Shown here piece by piece: positions 23,614 through 31,597 of a DNA stretch of 32,430 nt. The DNA is from Bacteroidota bacterium (GTDB lineage: Bacteria; Bacteroidota; Ignavibacteria; Ignavibacteriales; SURF-24): NCBI GenBank assembly GCA_030706145.1, contig JAUZPB010000044.1, positions 1 to 32,430 on the forward strand, read 5' to 3'. A program made the position numbers and the translations under genes. Every line of letters begins with the position of its first letter. Positions within the stretch are counted from its first letter, which is position 1. Under the pieces are notes generated by a model. The model saw only the letters and a program-made list of their open reading frames with translations, was not told where the DNA came from and ran no database searches.

Positions 23614-23645
23614 TTGCAATAAATAAAAAAAATTGCCTATTTTTG
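23614..23645 (+). promoter_or_regulatory. Probable promoter (-33 TTG / -7 TATTTTTG) of the lipoprotein gene
   Basis: TTG at 23614 and TATTTTTG at 23638-23645 resemble the Bacteroidetes -33/-7 promoter. Expected start near 23651, 19 bases ahead of ATG 23670. This also argues against the upstream TTG at 23643 as start codon, because it lies inside the -7 box. Confidence 0.5.
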
Positions 23646-23669
23646 GCAGTACTTTTTTTTACAGGAAAT

Positions 23670-24338
23670 ATGAATAGAAAAATTCTTTACTTGTTTATCC
23701 TTTATACAACCATATTCTTAAATGGTTGCCTGAATTATTATCAAGAAACAACTCTAAAGACTGATGGTTCAGGGGAAATGTTTGTGCATTACTGGATGAA
23801 ACTTGCAACTGCTCAGGATTCTGCCTTTGTTAAGCAGGTTGGAGTCTTTAATGCCGATTCTGTTAAAAGGGAATTTTTATCCAATTACAGCCATATTAAA
23901 AAGGTTGAGGTCTATACTGATAGTACAGATACTACAATTCATGCAAAGGTTGAATTGGATTTTCAAAAATTAGATTCTCTCAACAACACAAAGGCCTTTA
24001 AAGAGGCTAATCTTTCACTAAAAAATGGGGCGGCAGGTCAAAAGATCTTCTCTCAGTTTATTCCTCCAATTGCCACTGGCTTTGGTGTCAATCCTCAGGC
24101 CTTTACGCTGACCTATGTTTATTATATCCCAGGAGATATTATTACTCATAATGCACATGAGATTAGTAAAAATAAGCTTACCTGGAAATATAAGCTTTCG
24201 GATATTGGAACTGGAAAGACGATTACTGCAACTTTTAGACCTTTTAAGTTAAAAGAAACTCCAATCTGGATTTATTCTCTTGCTGGAGTTGTTTTGCTTG
24301 TTGTGATCATCTTCCTATTCAGAAAGAATAAATCATAA
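23670..24338 (+). CDS. Putative lipoprotein with C-terminal membrane helix (LppM/DUF3153-like)
   Basis: In this 222-residue protein residues 1-20 form a lipoprotein signal peptide with lipobox LNGC (Cys20), and AGGA precedes the ATG. The body is a soluble beta-rich domain opening with a TTLKTDGSGEMFVHYW strand pair. A membrane helix at about 199-218 and a basic tail (FRKNKS) close it. Lipid anchor plus C-terminal helix, and the DGSG strand after the lipobox, recall the LppM/DUF3153 family, but the resemblance is by eye and not firm. Probably held in the inner membrane with the body in the periplasm. Function unknown; single gene ahead of prs. Confidence 0.75.
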   Translation: MNRKILYLFILYTTIFLNGCLNYYQETTLKTDGSGEMFVHYWMKLATAQDSAFVKQVGVFNADSVKREFLSNYSHIKKVEVYTDSTDTTIHAKVELDFQKLDSLNNTKAFKEANLSLKNGAAGQKIFSQFIPPIATGFGVNPQAFTLTYVYYIPGDIITHNAHEISKNKLTWKYKLSDIGTGKTITATFRPFKLKETPIWIYSLAGVVLLVVIIFLFRKNKS

Positions 24339-24390
24339 TATACATTGTAAAATTTGTAATATTATTATAGGTTATAATTTAGTGGATTTT

Positions 24391-24428
24391 GGATTTCGGA
24401 TTGCACTTGTCTCTGCAAAACGAAATCC
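24391..24428 (+). repeat. Two-part hairpin between lipoprotein gene and prs promoter
   Basis: GGATTTCG (24391-24398) pairs with CGAAATCC (24421-24428). Inside, TTGCA (24401-24405) pairs with TGCAA (24414-24418), leaving a 2x2 GA/AA internal loop and an 8-base apical loop. It lies upstream of the probable prs promoter, so it probably belongs to the 3' end of the lipoprotein transcript. No T run follows. Confidence 0.5.
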
Positions 24429-24450
24429 TTATTCCATATGCGCCATATTA

Positions 24451-24481
24451 TTGACTTACCATTTTGTTTTGCGTATATTTG
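24451..24481 (+). promoter_or_regulatory. Promoter of the prs-rplY-pth cluster
   Basis: TTGACT (24451-24456), a 17-base spacer and TATATT (24474-24479) fit a standard sigma-70-type promoter. The same site read as TATATTTG (24474-24481) fits the Bacteroidetes -7 box. Expected start near 24487, about 26 bases before the prs ATG. Confidence 0.65.
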
Positions 24482-24512
24482 AAATTCTTTTTATATATAA
24501 ATAGTTAGGAAA

Positions 24513-25460
24513 ATGTCAGAATTTGAATTTAAGGTATTTTGCGGCGGGTCCAATCCAAAATTGGCAGAAAAGATCGCTGCTCGCTTAGGTACCAAGCTTG
24601 GTGATGTCGATTTAAAAAGATTCAGCGATGGTGAGATTTGGGTCAAGTATAAAGAGAACATCAGAGGTCGGGATGTCTTTATTATTCAGTCTACAGCTCC
24701 ACCAGCTGAAAACCTGATGGAACTGCTTATAATGATTGATGCTGCTAAAAGAGCATCTGCTAAAAGGATTACTGCTGTAATGCCTTACTTTGGTTATGCT
24801 AGACAGGATAGAAAAGACCAGCCTAGAGTTTCAATAACAGCCAAATTAGTAGCAAATTTGATTACTAAAGCTGGTGCGGACAGGGTTATTACTATGGACC
24901 TGCATGCAGCTCAAATACAGGGTTTCTTTGATATTCCTTTTGACCACCTTTATTCTTCCCCTATCTTTTCAGGTATCTTTACTAGTACAAGTGATAACCT
25001 GGTTGTCGTATCGCCGGATGTAGGTGGAATCAAAATGGCTCGTTCTTATGCAAGACGCTTAAATGCAGGCCTTATTGTTATCGATAAAAGACGTCCAAAA
25101 CCAAATGTTGCCGAGGCAATGAACGTTATTGGCGATGTTAAAGATAAAAATGTTTTGATTGTTGATGACCTGATTGATACTGGCGGAACTTTTGTCTCTG
25201 CAATAAAAGCTTTGAAAGATAGGGGCGCTAAAGAGATTTTTGGCGCTGTAACTCACCCCTTGCTTTCTGCTGACGCGGTCGAAAAAATTGAAAAATCGGA
25301 AATCTCAAAACTCTATATTTCCGATACTCTTTATTTTGATGAAAATCGCGGAACATCAAAAATATTTGTCAGAACTGTTTCTGATATATTTGCAGAAGCT
25401 ATCCGCAGAACATATAGAAATGAATCTATAAGCTCACTATTTGAGATTGATAAAGGTTAG
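24513..25460 (+). CDS. prs: Ribose-phosphate pyrophosphokinase (PRPP synthetase)
   Basis: The 315-residue protein is full length for class I PRPP synthetase. Motifs: FCGGSNPKLAEKIA near the N-terminus, RFSDGEIWV, MPYFGYARQDRKD (ATP loop), MDLHAAQIQGFFDIP (residues 128-142, with catalytic His131) and the PRPP-binding loop VLIVDDLIDTGGT (214-226). It transfers pyrophosphate from ATP to ribose 5-phosphate, making PRPP for purine, pyrimidine, NAD, histidine and tryptophan synthesis. It is followed after 28 bases by rplY and then pth, a common bacterial order. Confidence 0.97.
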   Translation: MSEFEFKVFCGGSNPKLAEKIAARLGTKLGDVDLKRFSDGEIWVKYKENIRGRDVFIIQSTAPPAENLMELLIMIDAAKRASAKRITAVMPYFGYARQDRKDQPRVSITAKLVANLITKAGADRVITMDLHAAQIQGFFDIPFDHLYSSPIFSGIFTSTSDNLVVVSPDVGGIKMARSYARRLNAGLIVIDKRRPKPNVAEAMNVIGDVKDKNVLIVDDLIDTGGTFVSAIKALKDRGAKEIFGAVTHPLLSADAVEKIEKSEISKLYISDTLYFDENRGTSKIFVRTVSDIFAEAIRRTYRNESISSLFEIDKG

Positions 25461-25488
25461 GAATTAAGAAAAAAAATATGGAGATAAA

Positions 25489-26112
25489 ATGGCAGAGATA
25501 GTTCTAAATGCCAACGTGAGAGAGATCTCGCGTAAAAGTGCGAATAAACAATTAAGGAAAAACGGTTACGTCCCTGGCGTTTTTTATTCGAAAAGTCAAA
25601 AACCTATTGCCATTGAAGTGGCTGAAAAGGCATTGAAACCTTTAGTTTTTACTTCTGAAGCTCATATAGTTTCGCTTAAAGTTGGTGATAATGATGCTTT
25701 AATTTGTGTTATAAAAGATGTTCAATTTGACCCGGTTACCGATAGAATTGTTCATTTCGATCTTCATGGTATTACTACTGGCGAAAAAATTGAGATCGAA
25801 GTCCCTGTCCTTCTCGTAGGTAATGCTGCAGGCGTTAAACAGGGTGGAGTAATACAGCAGGTATTACATAAAGTTGATATAGAATGCTTGCCAACTGAAA
25901 TGCCTGAACATATTCAGGTCGATATTTCTAAATTACTCCTTGGCGAATCGCTTCATGTCCGTGACTTGAAGTTTGATAACATTAATTTCCTTACTGCTCC
26001 TGAATCGGTCGTTGTTGCTGTTGTAGCTCCAAGGGCTGAAAAGGAAGCAACTGAAGCTCCAGCTGAACCTGAAGTTATTGCTAAGGGTAAGACTGAAAAA
26101 GGGGAAGAATAG
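25489..26112 (+). CDS. rplY: 50S ribosomal protein L25 (long, CTC/TL5 type)
   Basis: The 207-residue protein has the N-terminal L25 beta-barrel (about 5-93; ISRKSANKQLRKNGYVPGVF and VIKDVQFDPVTDRIVHFDLH). A TL5/CTC-type second domain follows (about 98-185; EIEVPVLLVGNAAGVKQGGV, then LHKVDIECLPTEMPEHIQVD), and a charged Ala/Glu-rich tail. It binds 5S rRNA in the large subunit. A GGAG ribosome site precedes ATG 25489. It sits between prs and pth with short gaps. Confidence 0.96.
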   Translation: MAEIVLNANVREISRKSANKQLRKNGYVPGVFYSKSQKPIAIEVAEKALKPLVFTSEAHIVSLKVGDNDALICVIKDVQFDPVTDRIVHFDLHGITTGEKIEIEVPVLLVGNAAGVKQGGVIQQVLHKVDIECLPTEMPEHIQVDISKLLLGESLHVRDLKFDNINFLTAPESVVVAVVAPRAEKEATEAPAEPEVIAKGKTEKGEE

Positions 26113-26118
26113 TTTAAT

Positions 26119-26727
26119 TTGCGAGCAGTCTTAGGTATTGGAAATCCGGGTAACACTTATAGCCATACACGCCATAATATTGGGTTTATGCTTCTTGACT
26201 ACCTTGCTGGTAAACTAAATCTACACTTCAAGGCTGCTAAAAAGGATTATTATTATGTCTTGGGAGAATTAAATGATTCTCCCTTTGTTTTTGTTAAACC
26301 AACAACCTATGTGAATCTAAGCGGTACTGCTGCTTTAGATATAGTTAATAACTATAAAATTGATATCGAGGATCTGCTTGTCATCTGTGATGATATAAAT
26401 CTCGATACTGCTCAGCTTCGTCTTAAGGCTTCTGGCGGTGATGGCGGTCATAATGGCGTAAATTCTATTATTTACCACCTTCAATCTGATAGATTCCCTA
26501 GGCTCCGTTTTGGTATTGGGAGGAACTTCCCACAGGGTAAAATGGCTGATTATGTCCTTAGCCCTTTTAATAAGGAGGAATTTCAGCTACTTGATAATTC
26601 TTTTGGATTTGCTTCTGAACTTATTGTGGAATTTATTAAAGGCGGCCTGAAGGCTTCACTTGACTATTATAGTAAATCCATTAAAAATTTAAAACCCGGA
26701 GGAAATGAAACTCCTCCTGCTCTATAG
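26119..26727 (+). CDS. pth: Peptidyl-tRNA hydrolase
   Basis: The 202-residue protein carries Pth signatures: VLGIGNPGNTYSHTRHNIGF with Asn9 and catalytic His19, VFVKPTTYVNLSG, CDDINLDTAQLRLKASGGDG (catalytic-site Asp region) and GHNGVNSIIYHL, LRFGIGR. It cleaves peptidyl-tRNA released from stalled ribosomes, recycling tRNA. The start is TTG 26119, six bases after the rplY stop, with GGGGAAG further upstream at the end of rplY. The rare start and close spacing suggest translational coupling. The start is fixed by the conserved first residues. Confidence 0.96.
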   Translation: MRAVLGIGNPGNTYSHTRHNIGFMLLDYLAGKLNLHFKAAKKDYYYVLGELNDSPFVFVKPTTYVNLSGTAALDIVNNYKIDIEDLLVICDDINLDTAQLRLKASGGDGGHNGVNSIIYHLQSDRFPRLRFGIGRNFPQGKMADYVLSPFNKEEFQLLDNSFGFASELIVEFIKGGLKASLDYYSKSIKNLKPGGNETPPAL

Positions 26728-26809
26728 CAGCGTGAAATATTTTGTTTTACACTTTCTATTAAGTTGTATATATTTACGTAAAGAAAAAAAACGTTCATTG
26801 AATTTTTGA

Positions 26810-26817
26810 TTATTTTT
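26810..26817 (+). promoter_or_regulatory. Possible -7 box ahead of rpsF
   Basis: TATTTTTG matches TAnnTTTG and would place a start about 90 bases before the rpsF ATG. No matching upstream element was found. The following leader holds only weak hairpins. Confidence 0.3.
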
Positions 26818-26913
26818 GAATCCTAATTAATAGTATTTATGAACTCCTGCTCTCAGAAAAACAATAATTTTAACTACTGAGGGCCTTAAGTCCAGAGGAG
26901 GTGAAAAAGGACA

Positions 26914-27345
26914 ATGCTGAAGAAAAATTATGAAAGTGCAGTAATTATTAATGCTGCAATTGAAGAAGAACAGATTGAAGCTACCATCAATCGTATTGCT
27001 GAACTGATCCGCGTTAATGGCGGTGAGATCGTTGACATCGATAAATGGGGCAGAAAAAGATTGGCTTACACTGTAGAGAAGACTAAAAGTGGATATTATG
27101 TCATCTTTAGATTCGTCGCTCCTACAGATCTGATCGCTAAGCTGGAACGTATGTATCAGCTAGATGAATTTATTCTCAGACATATTATTATCGTCCTGGA
27201 TAAATTTGCTCTCGAATACATGGAAAAAGCTAAGACTCAGAGAGCTCAGGAAAAGCCAGAAGAAAATGCTGTCGCTAATGCTGCCGCTAATACTGCGGAT
27301 GCCACTCTCCCATCAAATGAAGAAAAAACAGAGAACGAAGCATAA
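26914..27345 (+). CDS. rpsF: 30S ribosomal protein S6
   Basis: The 143-residue protein has the S6 fold: YESAVIINAAIEEEQIEATI, then GGEIVDIDKWGRKRLAYTVE, SGYYVIFRF and LERMYQLDEFILRHIIIVLD. Residues past about 100 form a Glu/Ala-rich tail, common in S6. It binds the central domain of 16S rRNA together with S18, encoded two genes downstream. A strong AGGAGGTG site lies about ten bases ahead of the ATG. First gene of rpsF-ssb-rpsR-rplI. Confidence 0.97.
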   Translation: MLKKNYESAVIINAAIEEEQIEATINRIAELIRVNGGEIVDIDKWGRKRLAYTVEKTKSGYYVIFRFVAPTDLIAKLERMYQLDEFILRHIIIVLDKFALEYMEKAKTQRAQEKPEENAVANAAANTADATLPSNEEKTENEA

Positions 27346-27378
27346 AAACCTTATAATGACAAGTATGGAGGAAGAAGC

Positions 27379-27846
27379 ATGGGTGAATTGAAAATGCCTG
27401 AATTAAATAGTGTATTGGTGGCAGGCAATCTAACTAAAGATCCAATATTCAGACAAACGTCGAATAATACACCGGTAGTTAATTTTTCAATTGCTGCTAA
27501 CAGAAAGTACAAAGATAGCTCTAATAATTGGCAGGAAGATGTCTGTTATGTGGGCGTTGTCGCTTGGAACAAATTAGCTGAAAGCTGCAAAGAAAGATTA
27601 AAAAAAGGTAGTGCTGTCTTAGTTGATGGTGAATTGCAAAGCAGAAGCTGGAAAACTGAAGATGGTCACAATAGAAGCATAGTCGAAATCAAAGCCAAAA
27701 GGATTCAATTCCTTAATAAAATTGGCAAGTTTGCAGGTCCTGATACTATTGTTGATTCGACAGAAGAAGATTTATCTTATGAAGATAATTCTTTCGACAA
27801 GTTCTTGTCTGATGAGGAATCAGAATTACTTAACAATCAGTCATAA
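27379..27846 (+). CDS. ssb: Single-stranded DNA-binding protein without canonical acidic tip
   Basis: The 155-residue protein has an OB-fold (about 7-113): NSVLVAGNLTKDPIFRQTSN, VVNFSIAANRKYKD, CYVGVVAWNKLAESCKERLK, GSAVLVDGELQSRSW and VEIKAKRIQFLNK. SSB coats single-stranded DNA in replication and repair. The linker is short, and the C-terminus is acidic (DKFLSDEESELL) but ends LLNNQS. The usual DDxPF tip that recruits partner enzymes is therefore missing. A GGAGGA site lies about seven bases before ATG 27379; ATG 27394 is a less supported alternative. It lies between rpsF and rpsR as in many bacteria. Confidence 0.93.
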   Translation: MGELKMPELNSVLVAGNLTKDPIFRQTSNNTPVVNFSIAANRKYKDSSNNWQEDVCYVGVVAWNKLAESCKERLKKGSAVLVDGELQSRSWKTEDGHNRSIVEIKAKRIQFLNKIGKFAGPDTIVDSTEEDLSYEDNSFDKFLSDEESELLNNQS

Positions 27847-27865
27847 TTAAATTGGTTTAAAGGAT

Positions 27866-28084
27866 ATGAAAAATAAAAGAGTATGTAAATTCTGTGAAGC
27901 CAATGTAACATATATCGATTATAAGGATGATAAACGATTGATAAAGTTCTTGACTGAGCAGGGTAAGATAATCCCTAAGAGAATTACTGGTACTTGTACC
28001 AAACATCAGAGGGAACTTGTTACTGCTATTAAAAGAGCCAGACAAATTGCTTTATTACCTTATGTATCTGAAGCCTTAAAGTAA
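27866..28084 (+). CDS. rpsR: 30S ribosomal protein S18 (zinc-binding form)
   Basis: The 72-residue protein contains [20 protein letters not shown] and [20 protein letters not shown], then [11 protein letters not shown], all diagnostic for S18. Cys7, Cys10, Cys44 and His47 form a potential zinc site, so this is the metal-binding (C+) variant. It pairs with S6 on 16S rRNA. An AAGGA site precedes the ATG; rplI follows after 15 bases. Confidence 0.97.
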   Translation: MKNKRVCKFCEANVTYIDYKDDKRLIKFLTEQGKIIPKRITGTCTKHQRELVTAIKRARQIALLPYVSEALK

Positions 28085-28099
28085 TAGGGAGGAATATTA

Positions 28100-28543
28100 A
28101 TGAAAGTTATTTTAAGAAAAAATTTTGAGCAACTCGGACAGATTGGTGATATTGTTGACGTAAAGGACGGTTTTGCTCGTAACTTTTTGATCCCTCGCAA
28201 TATTGCTTTTGCCGCTCAGAAAGGTAACATGAAGGCACTTGAAGAAGAAAAAAAACAACTTGCTAAAAAGAAAGTTAAAGAACTTCAGGCTGCTGAAAAA
28301 CTTGCCGGTGAGCTGGAAAAAATATCTGTTACAATTCCCGTTAAAGTTGGTGAAGAAGATAAAATCTTCGGTACTGTTACTAATCAGATGATAGCTGATG
28401 CCATTAAGGAAAAAGGCTATGATATTGATAAACGCAGAATCGAAATTGTTGAACCTATTAAATCTCTTGGAATCTATAGTGTCAACATTAAACTTCATCC
28501 CACTGTTACAGCCGTTGTTAAAACTTGGGTTGTCAGGGAGTAG
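28100..28543 (+). CDS. rplI: 50S ribosomal protein L9
   Basis: The 147-residue protein is full length. The N-terminal domain (MKVILRKNFEQLGQIGDIVD, VKDGFARNFLIPRNIAFAA) binds 23S rRNA. A long connecting helix (about 43-75) and a C-terminal domain (EEDKIFGTVTNQMIADAIKE, GIYSVNIKLHPTVTAVVKTW) complete the L9 dumbbell. It has a GGGAGG ribosome site. Last gene of the rpsF operon, followed by a strong terminator. Confidence 0.97.
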   Translation: MKVILRKNFEQLGQIGDIVDVKDGFARNFLIPRNIAFAAQKGNMKALEEEKKQLAKKKVKELQAAEKLAGELEKISVTIPVKVGEEDKIFGTVTNQMIADAIKEKGYDIDKRRIEIVEPIKSLGIYSVNIKLHPTVTAVVKTWVVRE

Positions 28544-28564
28544 AAGCTTCATTTAACAATTTGT

Positions 28565-28601
28565 GCCCTGGATTGGCTCTCCTCTCCAGGGCTTTTTTTT
28601 T
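28565..28601 (+). terminator. Strong terminator of the rpsF-ssb-rpsR-rplI operon
   Basis: GCCCTGGA (28565-28572) pairs perfectly with TCCAGGGC (28585-28592), followed by nine T. Confidence 0.95.
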
Positions 28602-28754
28602 ACACTGCACCTTCATGCCCCTGTGTTATCTCATTTACTCTTCTTTTTATTTGTTTAGCATTTCACTTTTTTTTCATATCTTTCGCTTGTCTGGTGTATG
28701 ACTAGAAAATTTACACGGCTTTTTTAATAAAATTAAACTACAAACCAAACTTTC

Positions 28755-30086
28755 ATGAATGTTATCACTTATTTCAGGAATAATAATCTTAAAAGATTTT
28801 TACTTTATATTTTTATTGCTGTAATAGTTGCGCTGATTGGATTTGTTCTACCATACAGCTCTAGTTTTTATGTCGGTGATAAAGTAACTAAGATCTATTT
28901 TGCTGACCATATTTCGGATGTCTACCAGAAAGTTATAGATGAGTTTAATGAAAAGTATAAGGGGAAAATTCAGGTTATACCTGTACACCTTCCTTTTGAG
29001 AAGTTTACAACTAATGAAAGAAAAGAGCTCCTTACCAGGTACCTTCGTAGTAAAAGTGACCGCATAGACGTCTTTGCAGTTGACCAGATCTGGGTCCCTA
29101 GATTTGCAAAGTGGGGCACTCCATTTGAATCTATTCCAAATAAGTTTGCAGTAGATAGTCTACTTTCTGCTGCTCTTAAATCCTGCGTCTATAACGGTCA
29201 GCTCGTTGCAGCCCCTTTATATATTGATGTGGGACTAATGTATTATAGAAAAGATCTTATTAGACAACTGAAGAATCCGGATAAGTTGGAACAGGATCTT
29301 ATGAGATCTCTTACATGGGATGAGTTTATTCAGCTGCATACAAGAAATCAGAACTCAAATAAACCTTTTTATGTTTTTCAGGCTGACGACTATGAAGGGC
29401 TCGTTTGCATTTTTCTGGAAATGCTAGCTGGACAAAATAAACAGTTGTACGAAAATGGTAAACTCCAGCTGAACTCACCTCAGGCTAAACATGCTCTGAA
29501 ATTACTGGTCGATCTGGTCCATACCTATCATATGTCTCCCTCTGTTGTCTCGAGTTTCAGAGACAGAACGAGTGATCTTTTCTATATGGAAAATAATGGT
29601 CTTTTCCTTAGAGGATGGCCTAGTTTTCTTCGCGATGTTAAAATTGATTTCCGCAATTCAGAAAATATATCAAATCTTGGAATTGCACCACTACCTCACT
29701 TTAAGGGAAATAAACCAGTGGCTCTCCTCGGCGGGTGGAATCTCATGATCTCTAAATACTCTTCCAAAAAGGAAGAATCTATGGAATTTATTAAGTTCCT
29801 TTTAAGTAAGACTACTCAGCAAAGGCTTTATAGAGAGGGTCACTATTTGCCAGTTAATCAAAATGTTTATGCTGATTCACTTATTCAGAAAAAGGATAAT
29901 AATCTTAAGTTCTTCTTTGGACTTATTAACTCAGGGGTGTGCAGGCCCGCCTTGGAGAATTATACAAAAATCTCAGATGTTATTTCTTACTATTTGTACC
30001 TTGCTATTAAAAAAGAACTTTCTGTAGAAACAGCCTTAGATAAAGCAACAGAAATGATAAATTCAGGTAAGGTCCTGATAAGATAA
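28755..30086 (+). CDS. ABC-type sugar solute-binding protein (family 1), membrane-anchored or secreted
   Basis: The 443-residue protein has one hydrophobic segment at about 14-34 after a basic start, without a lipobox Cys: a signal anchor or cleaved signal peptide. The rest is an extracellular solute-binding fold: KIYFADHISDVYQKVIDEFN, then DRIDVFAVDQIWVPRFAKWG, NGQLVAAPLYIDVGLMYYRK, LTWDEFIQLH, and GGWNLMISKYSSKKEESMEF near the end, the usual family 1 pattern for sugars and oligosaccharides. No permease or ATPase gene is nearby. Instead a sensor kinase starts 15 bases downstream, followed by its regulator, which suggests that this protein presents a ligand to the kinase rather than to a transporter. 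Confidence 0.88.
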   Translation: MNVITYFRNNNLKRFLLYIFIAVIVALIGFVLPYSSSFYVGDKVTKIYFADHISDVYQKVIDEFNEKYKGKIQVIPVHLPFEKFTTNERKELLTRYLRSKSDRIDVFAVDQIWVPRFAKWGTPFESIPNKFAVDSLLSAALKSCVYNGQLVAAPLYIDVGLMYYRKDLIRQLKNPDKLEQDLMRSLTWDEFIQLHTRNQNSNKPFYVFQADDYEGLVCIFLEMLAGQNKQLYENGKLQLNSPQAKHALKLLVDLVHTYHMSPSVVSSFRDRTSDLFYMENNGLFLRGWPSFLRDVKIDFRNSENISNLGIAPLPHFKGNKPVALLGGWNLMISKYSSKKEESMEFIKFLLSKTTQQRLYREGHYLPVNQNVYADSLIQKKDNNLKFFFGLINSGVCRPALENYTKISDVISYYLYLAIKKELSVETALDKATEMINSGKVLIR

Positions 30087-30101
30087 AATCATGGAATCTC
30101 T

Positions 30102-31583
30102 ATGAATGATAATATTTTCTTTGAGAAAATAAAAAAATACAGAATTCAATTTAAACATCTTACTGTTCTATTTGTAATTCTTATGGCATTTCAGGTAATT
30201 CTATCTTTTGTACATAAGGCATCACTTCAGAATTTCCTGGTTAAGACACAGGAATGGTATCAGCGGTATTCGGCTGAACGCTTGGCAAACATTACAACTA
30301 CATCACTTGAACTACTACTTGAAACTGTCGAATCAAATAAATCAATTACCCAAACTGAAAAGGCTAAGATTATTCAGGCTATTAACATAATTTTGAGCCA
30401 ACAGATTTTGCAGCAAAATGTCCAGGATATTTCTCTCCTTGTTTCTAATGGCCAGGATAACTATGCCCTTAAGGATGGCGATGATATATTTTCCTATCTA
30501 TATTATAATGATCCTAAAGTGCTGAAAAATAAATATATATCAACAAATACACTTAGACTCTATAAGAGTGTTAAAGATAACCTTACAGGTTCTGAGCAGA
30601 TTTGTAGCGTGCTTGAAGGAGAACAGACTTTCCATATCTTCGTTCCTTTTATTTTGCGTGGCGAATGCATTGGGGCATTATATCTTAAGAATACACCTGA
30701 TTTTTCTTTTATTACTAAAGAAGTAATTAATAACTATAATGAAACTGTTATTATTTATTCTTCACTTATCTTTCTTGGCCTGCTGGCTATGTATTATATC
30801 TCTTCCTATACGGTAAAAGAAAGAGACGAAGCACAGAAACTTCTTTTAGATGAACATGAAAAATATATAAAAGAACAGGTGGTCTATGAAAAAGAAGCCC
30901 TCTTTACAAAAAGAATCTATCATACCCACCATAAAGCTGAAAAAATTATGGGCTTTATTAAGGAGGACCTTATTCACCTTTCCCCAAATAACATAGATGA
31001 AATAAAGTATAGAATAACACAATATTCTAATTTTATCTCAAGAGTTATCTATGATATGAAATGGTTCGATCCTCCGGTTCAGACTATAAGGAATGTTATA
31101 TTTCAAACAAACTTAAATGAGGTTATTAAGTTCATTGTCGATAATATTTTCCTAAGGATCTCAAGTAACGTTGGAATGTATTCTTTTAATCTGGAACTCG
31201 ATAAAAATATTCCAATAATTCATATTAACGAGTTTGTAATCTGGGAGATTATTGAACCTCTTGTTCAAAATAGTATAGACCATGGGGCTAAGAGAACTCT
31301 AAATATTACAATTAAGACATGCTATTCACAAAAGGAAAATACTACACGCGTATTCATAAAAGACGATGGCTATGGAATAATGCCCGATCTTCTGGAAAAA
31401 AATAAAGACGGAGTAAAGAGGATTTTCCTCGAAAATACTTCAACAAAAAAAGAAAGTGGGCGCAACAGAGGCTATGGCTGCTTTCTTGCTTATACAATGG
31501 CCCGTGAAAGGTGCTGCTGGGATCTCGATGTGGAAAACCTTGCCGAGGGTGGATGCCAGTTTATTATTACTCTAAAGAATTGA
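30102..31583 (+). CDS. Membrane sensor histidine kinase with atypical phospho-acceptor region
   Basis: The 493-residue protein has transmembrane helix 1 at about 20-38 and a periplasmic sensor (about 39-214) that begins with a long helix and contains FVPFILRGECIGALYLKN, a Cache/PAS-like strand pattern. Transmembrane helix 2 (about 215-236), a coiled linker and a kinase core follow. The ATPase half is recognisable: N-box EIIEPLVQNSIDHG (Asn390), G1 DDGYG (421-425), and G2-like GRNRGYGCFLAY (453-464). The expected HExxxP H-box is absent; RIYHTHHKAEKIMG offers His274, His276 and His277. It lies 15 bases after the solute-binding protein gene and 14 before the regulator gene, a tight operon. Confidence 0.82.
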   Translation: MNDNIFFEKIKKYRIQFKHLTVLFVILMAFQVILSFVHKASLQNFLVKTQEWYQRYSAERLANITTTSLELLLETVESNKSITQTEKAKIIQAINIILSQQILQQNVQDISLLVSNGQDNYALKDGDDIFSYLYYNDPKVLKNKYISTNTLRLYKSVKDNLTGSEQICSVLEGEQTFHIFVPFILRGECIGALYLKNTPDFSFITKEVINNYNETVIIYSSLIFLGLLAMYYISSYTVKERDEAQKLLLDEHEKYIKEQVVYEKEALFTKRIYHTHHKAEKIMGFIKEDLIHLSPNNIDEIKYRITQYSNFISRVIYDMKWFDPPVQTIRNVIFQTNLNEVIKFIVDNIFLRISSNVGMYSFNLELDKNIPIIHINEFVIWEIIEPLVQNSIDHGAKRTLNITIKTCYSQKENTTRVFIKDDGYGIMPDLLEKNKDGVKRIFLENTSTKKESGRNRGYGCFLAYTMARERCCWDLDVENLAEGGCQFIITLKN

Positions 31584-31597
31584 GTTAAGGGATTGCT

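Noticed and set aside
23643-23669. TTG start for the lipoprotein
   Set aside because: It lies inside the probable -7 box and would put a non-signal stretch ahead of the lipoprotein signal peptide; ATG 23670 has AGGA upstream.
26728-26913. S6:S18 autoregulatory leader RNA ahead of rpsF
   Set aside because: The leader has no CCG trinucleotide and only a 4-bp hairpin near the ribosome site, so the known motif cannot be supported.
28112-28552. Minus-strand 146-codon frame opposite rplI
   Set aside because: It is the antisense of a certain ribosomal protein gene, with no recognisable domain or ribosome site.
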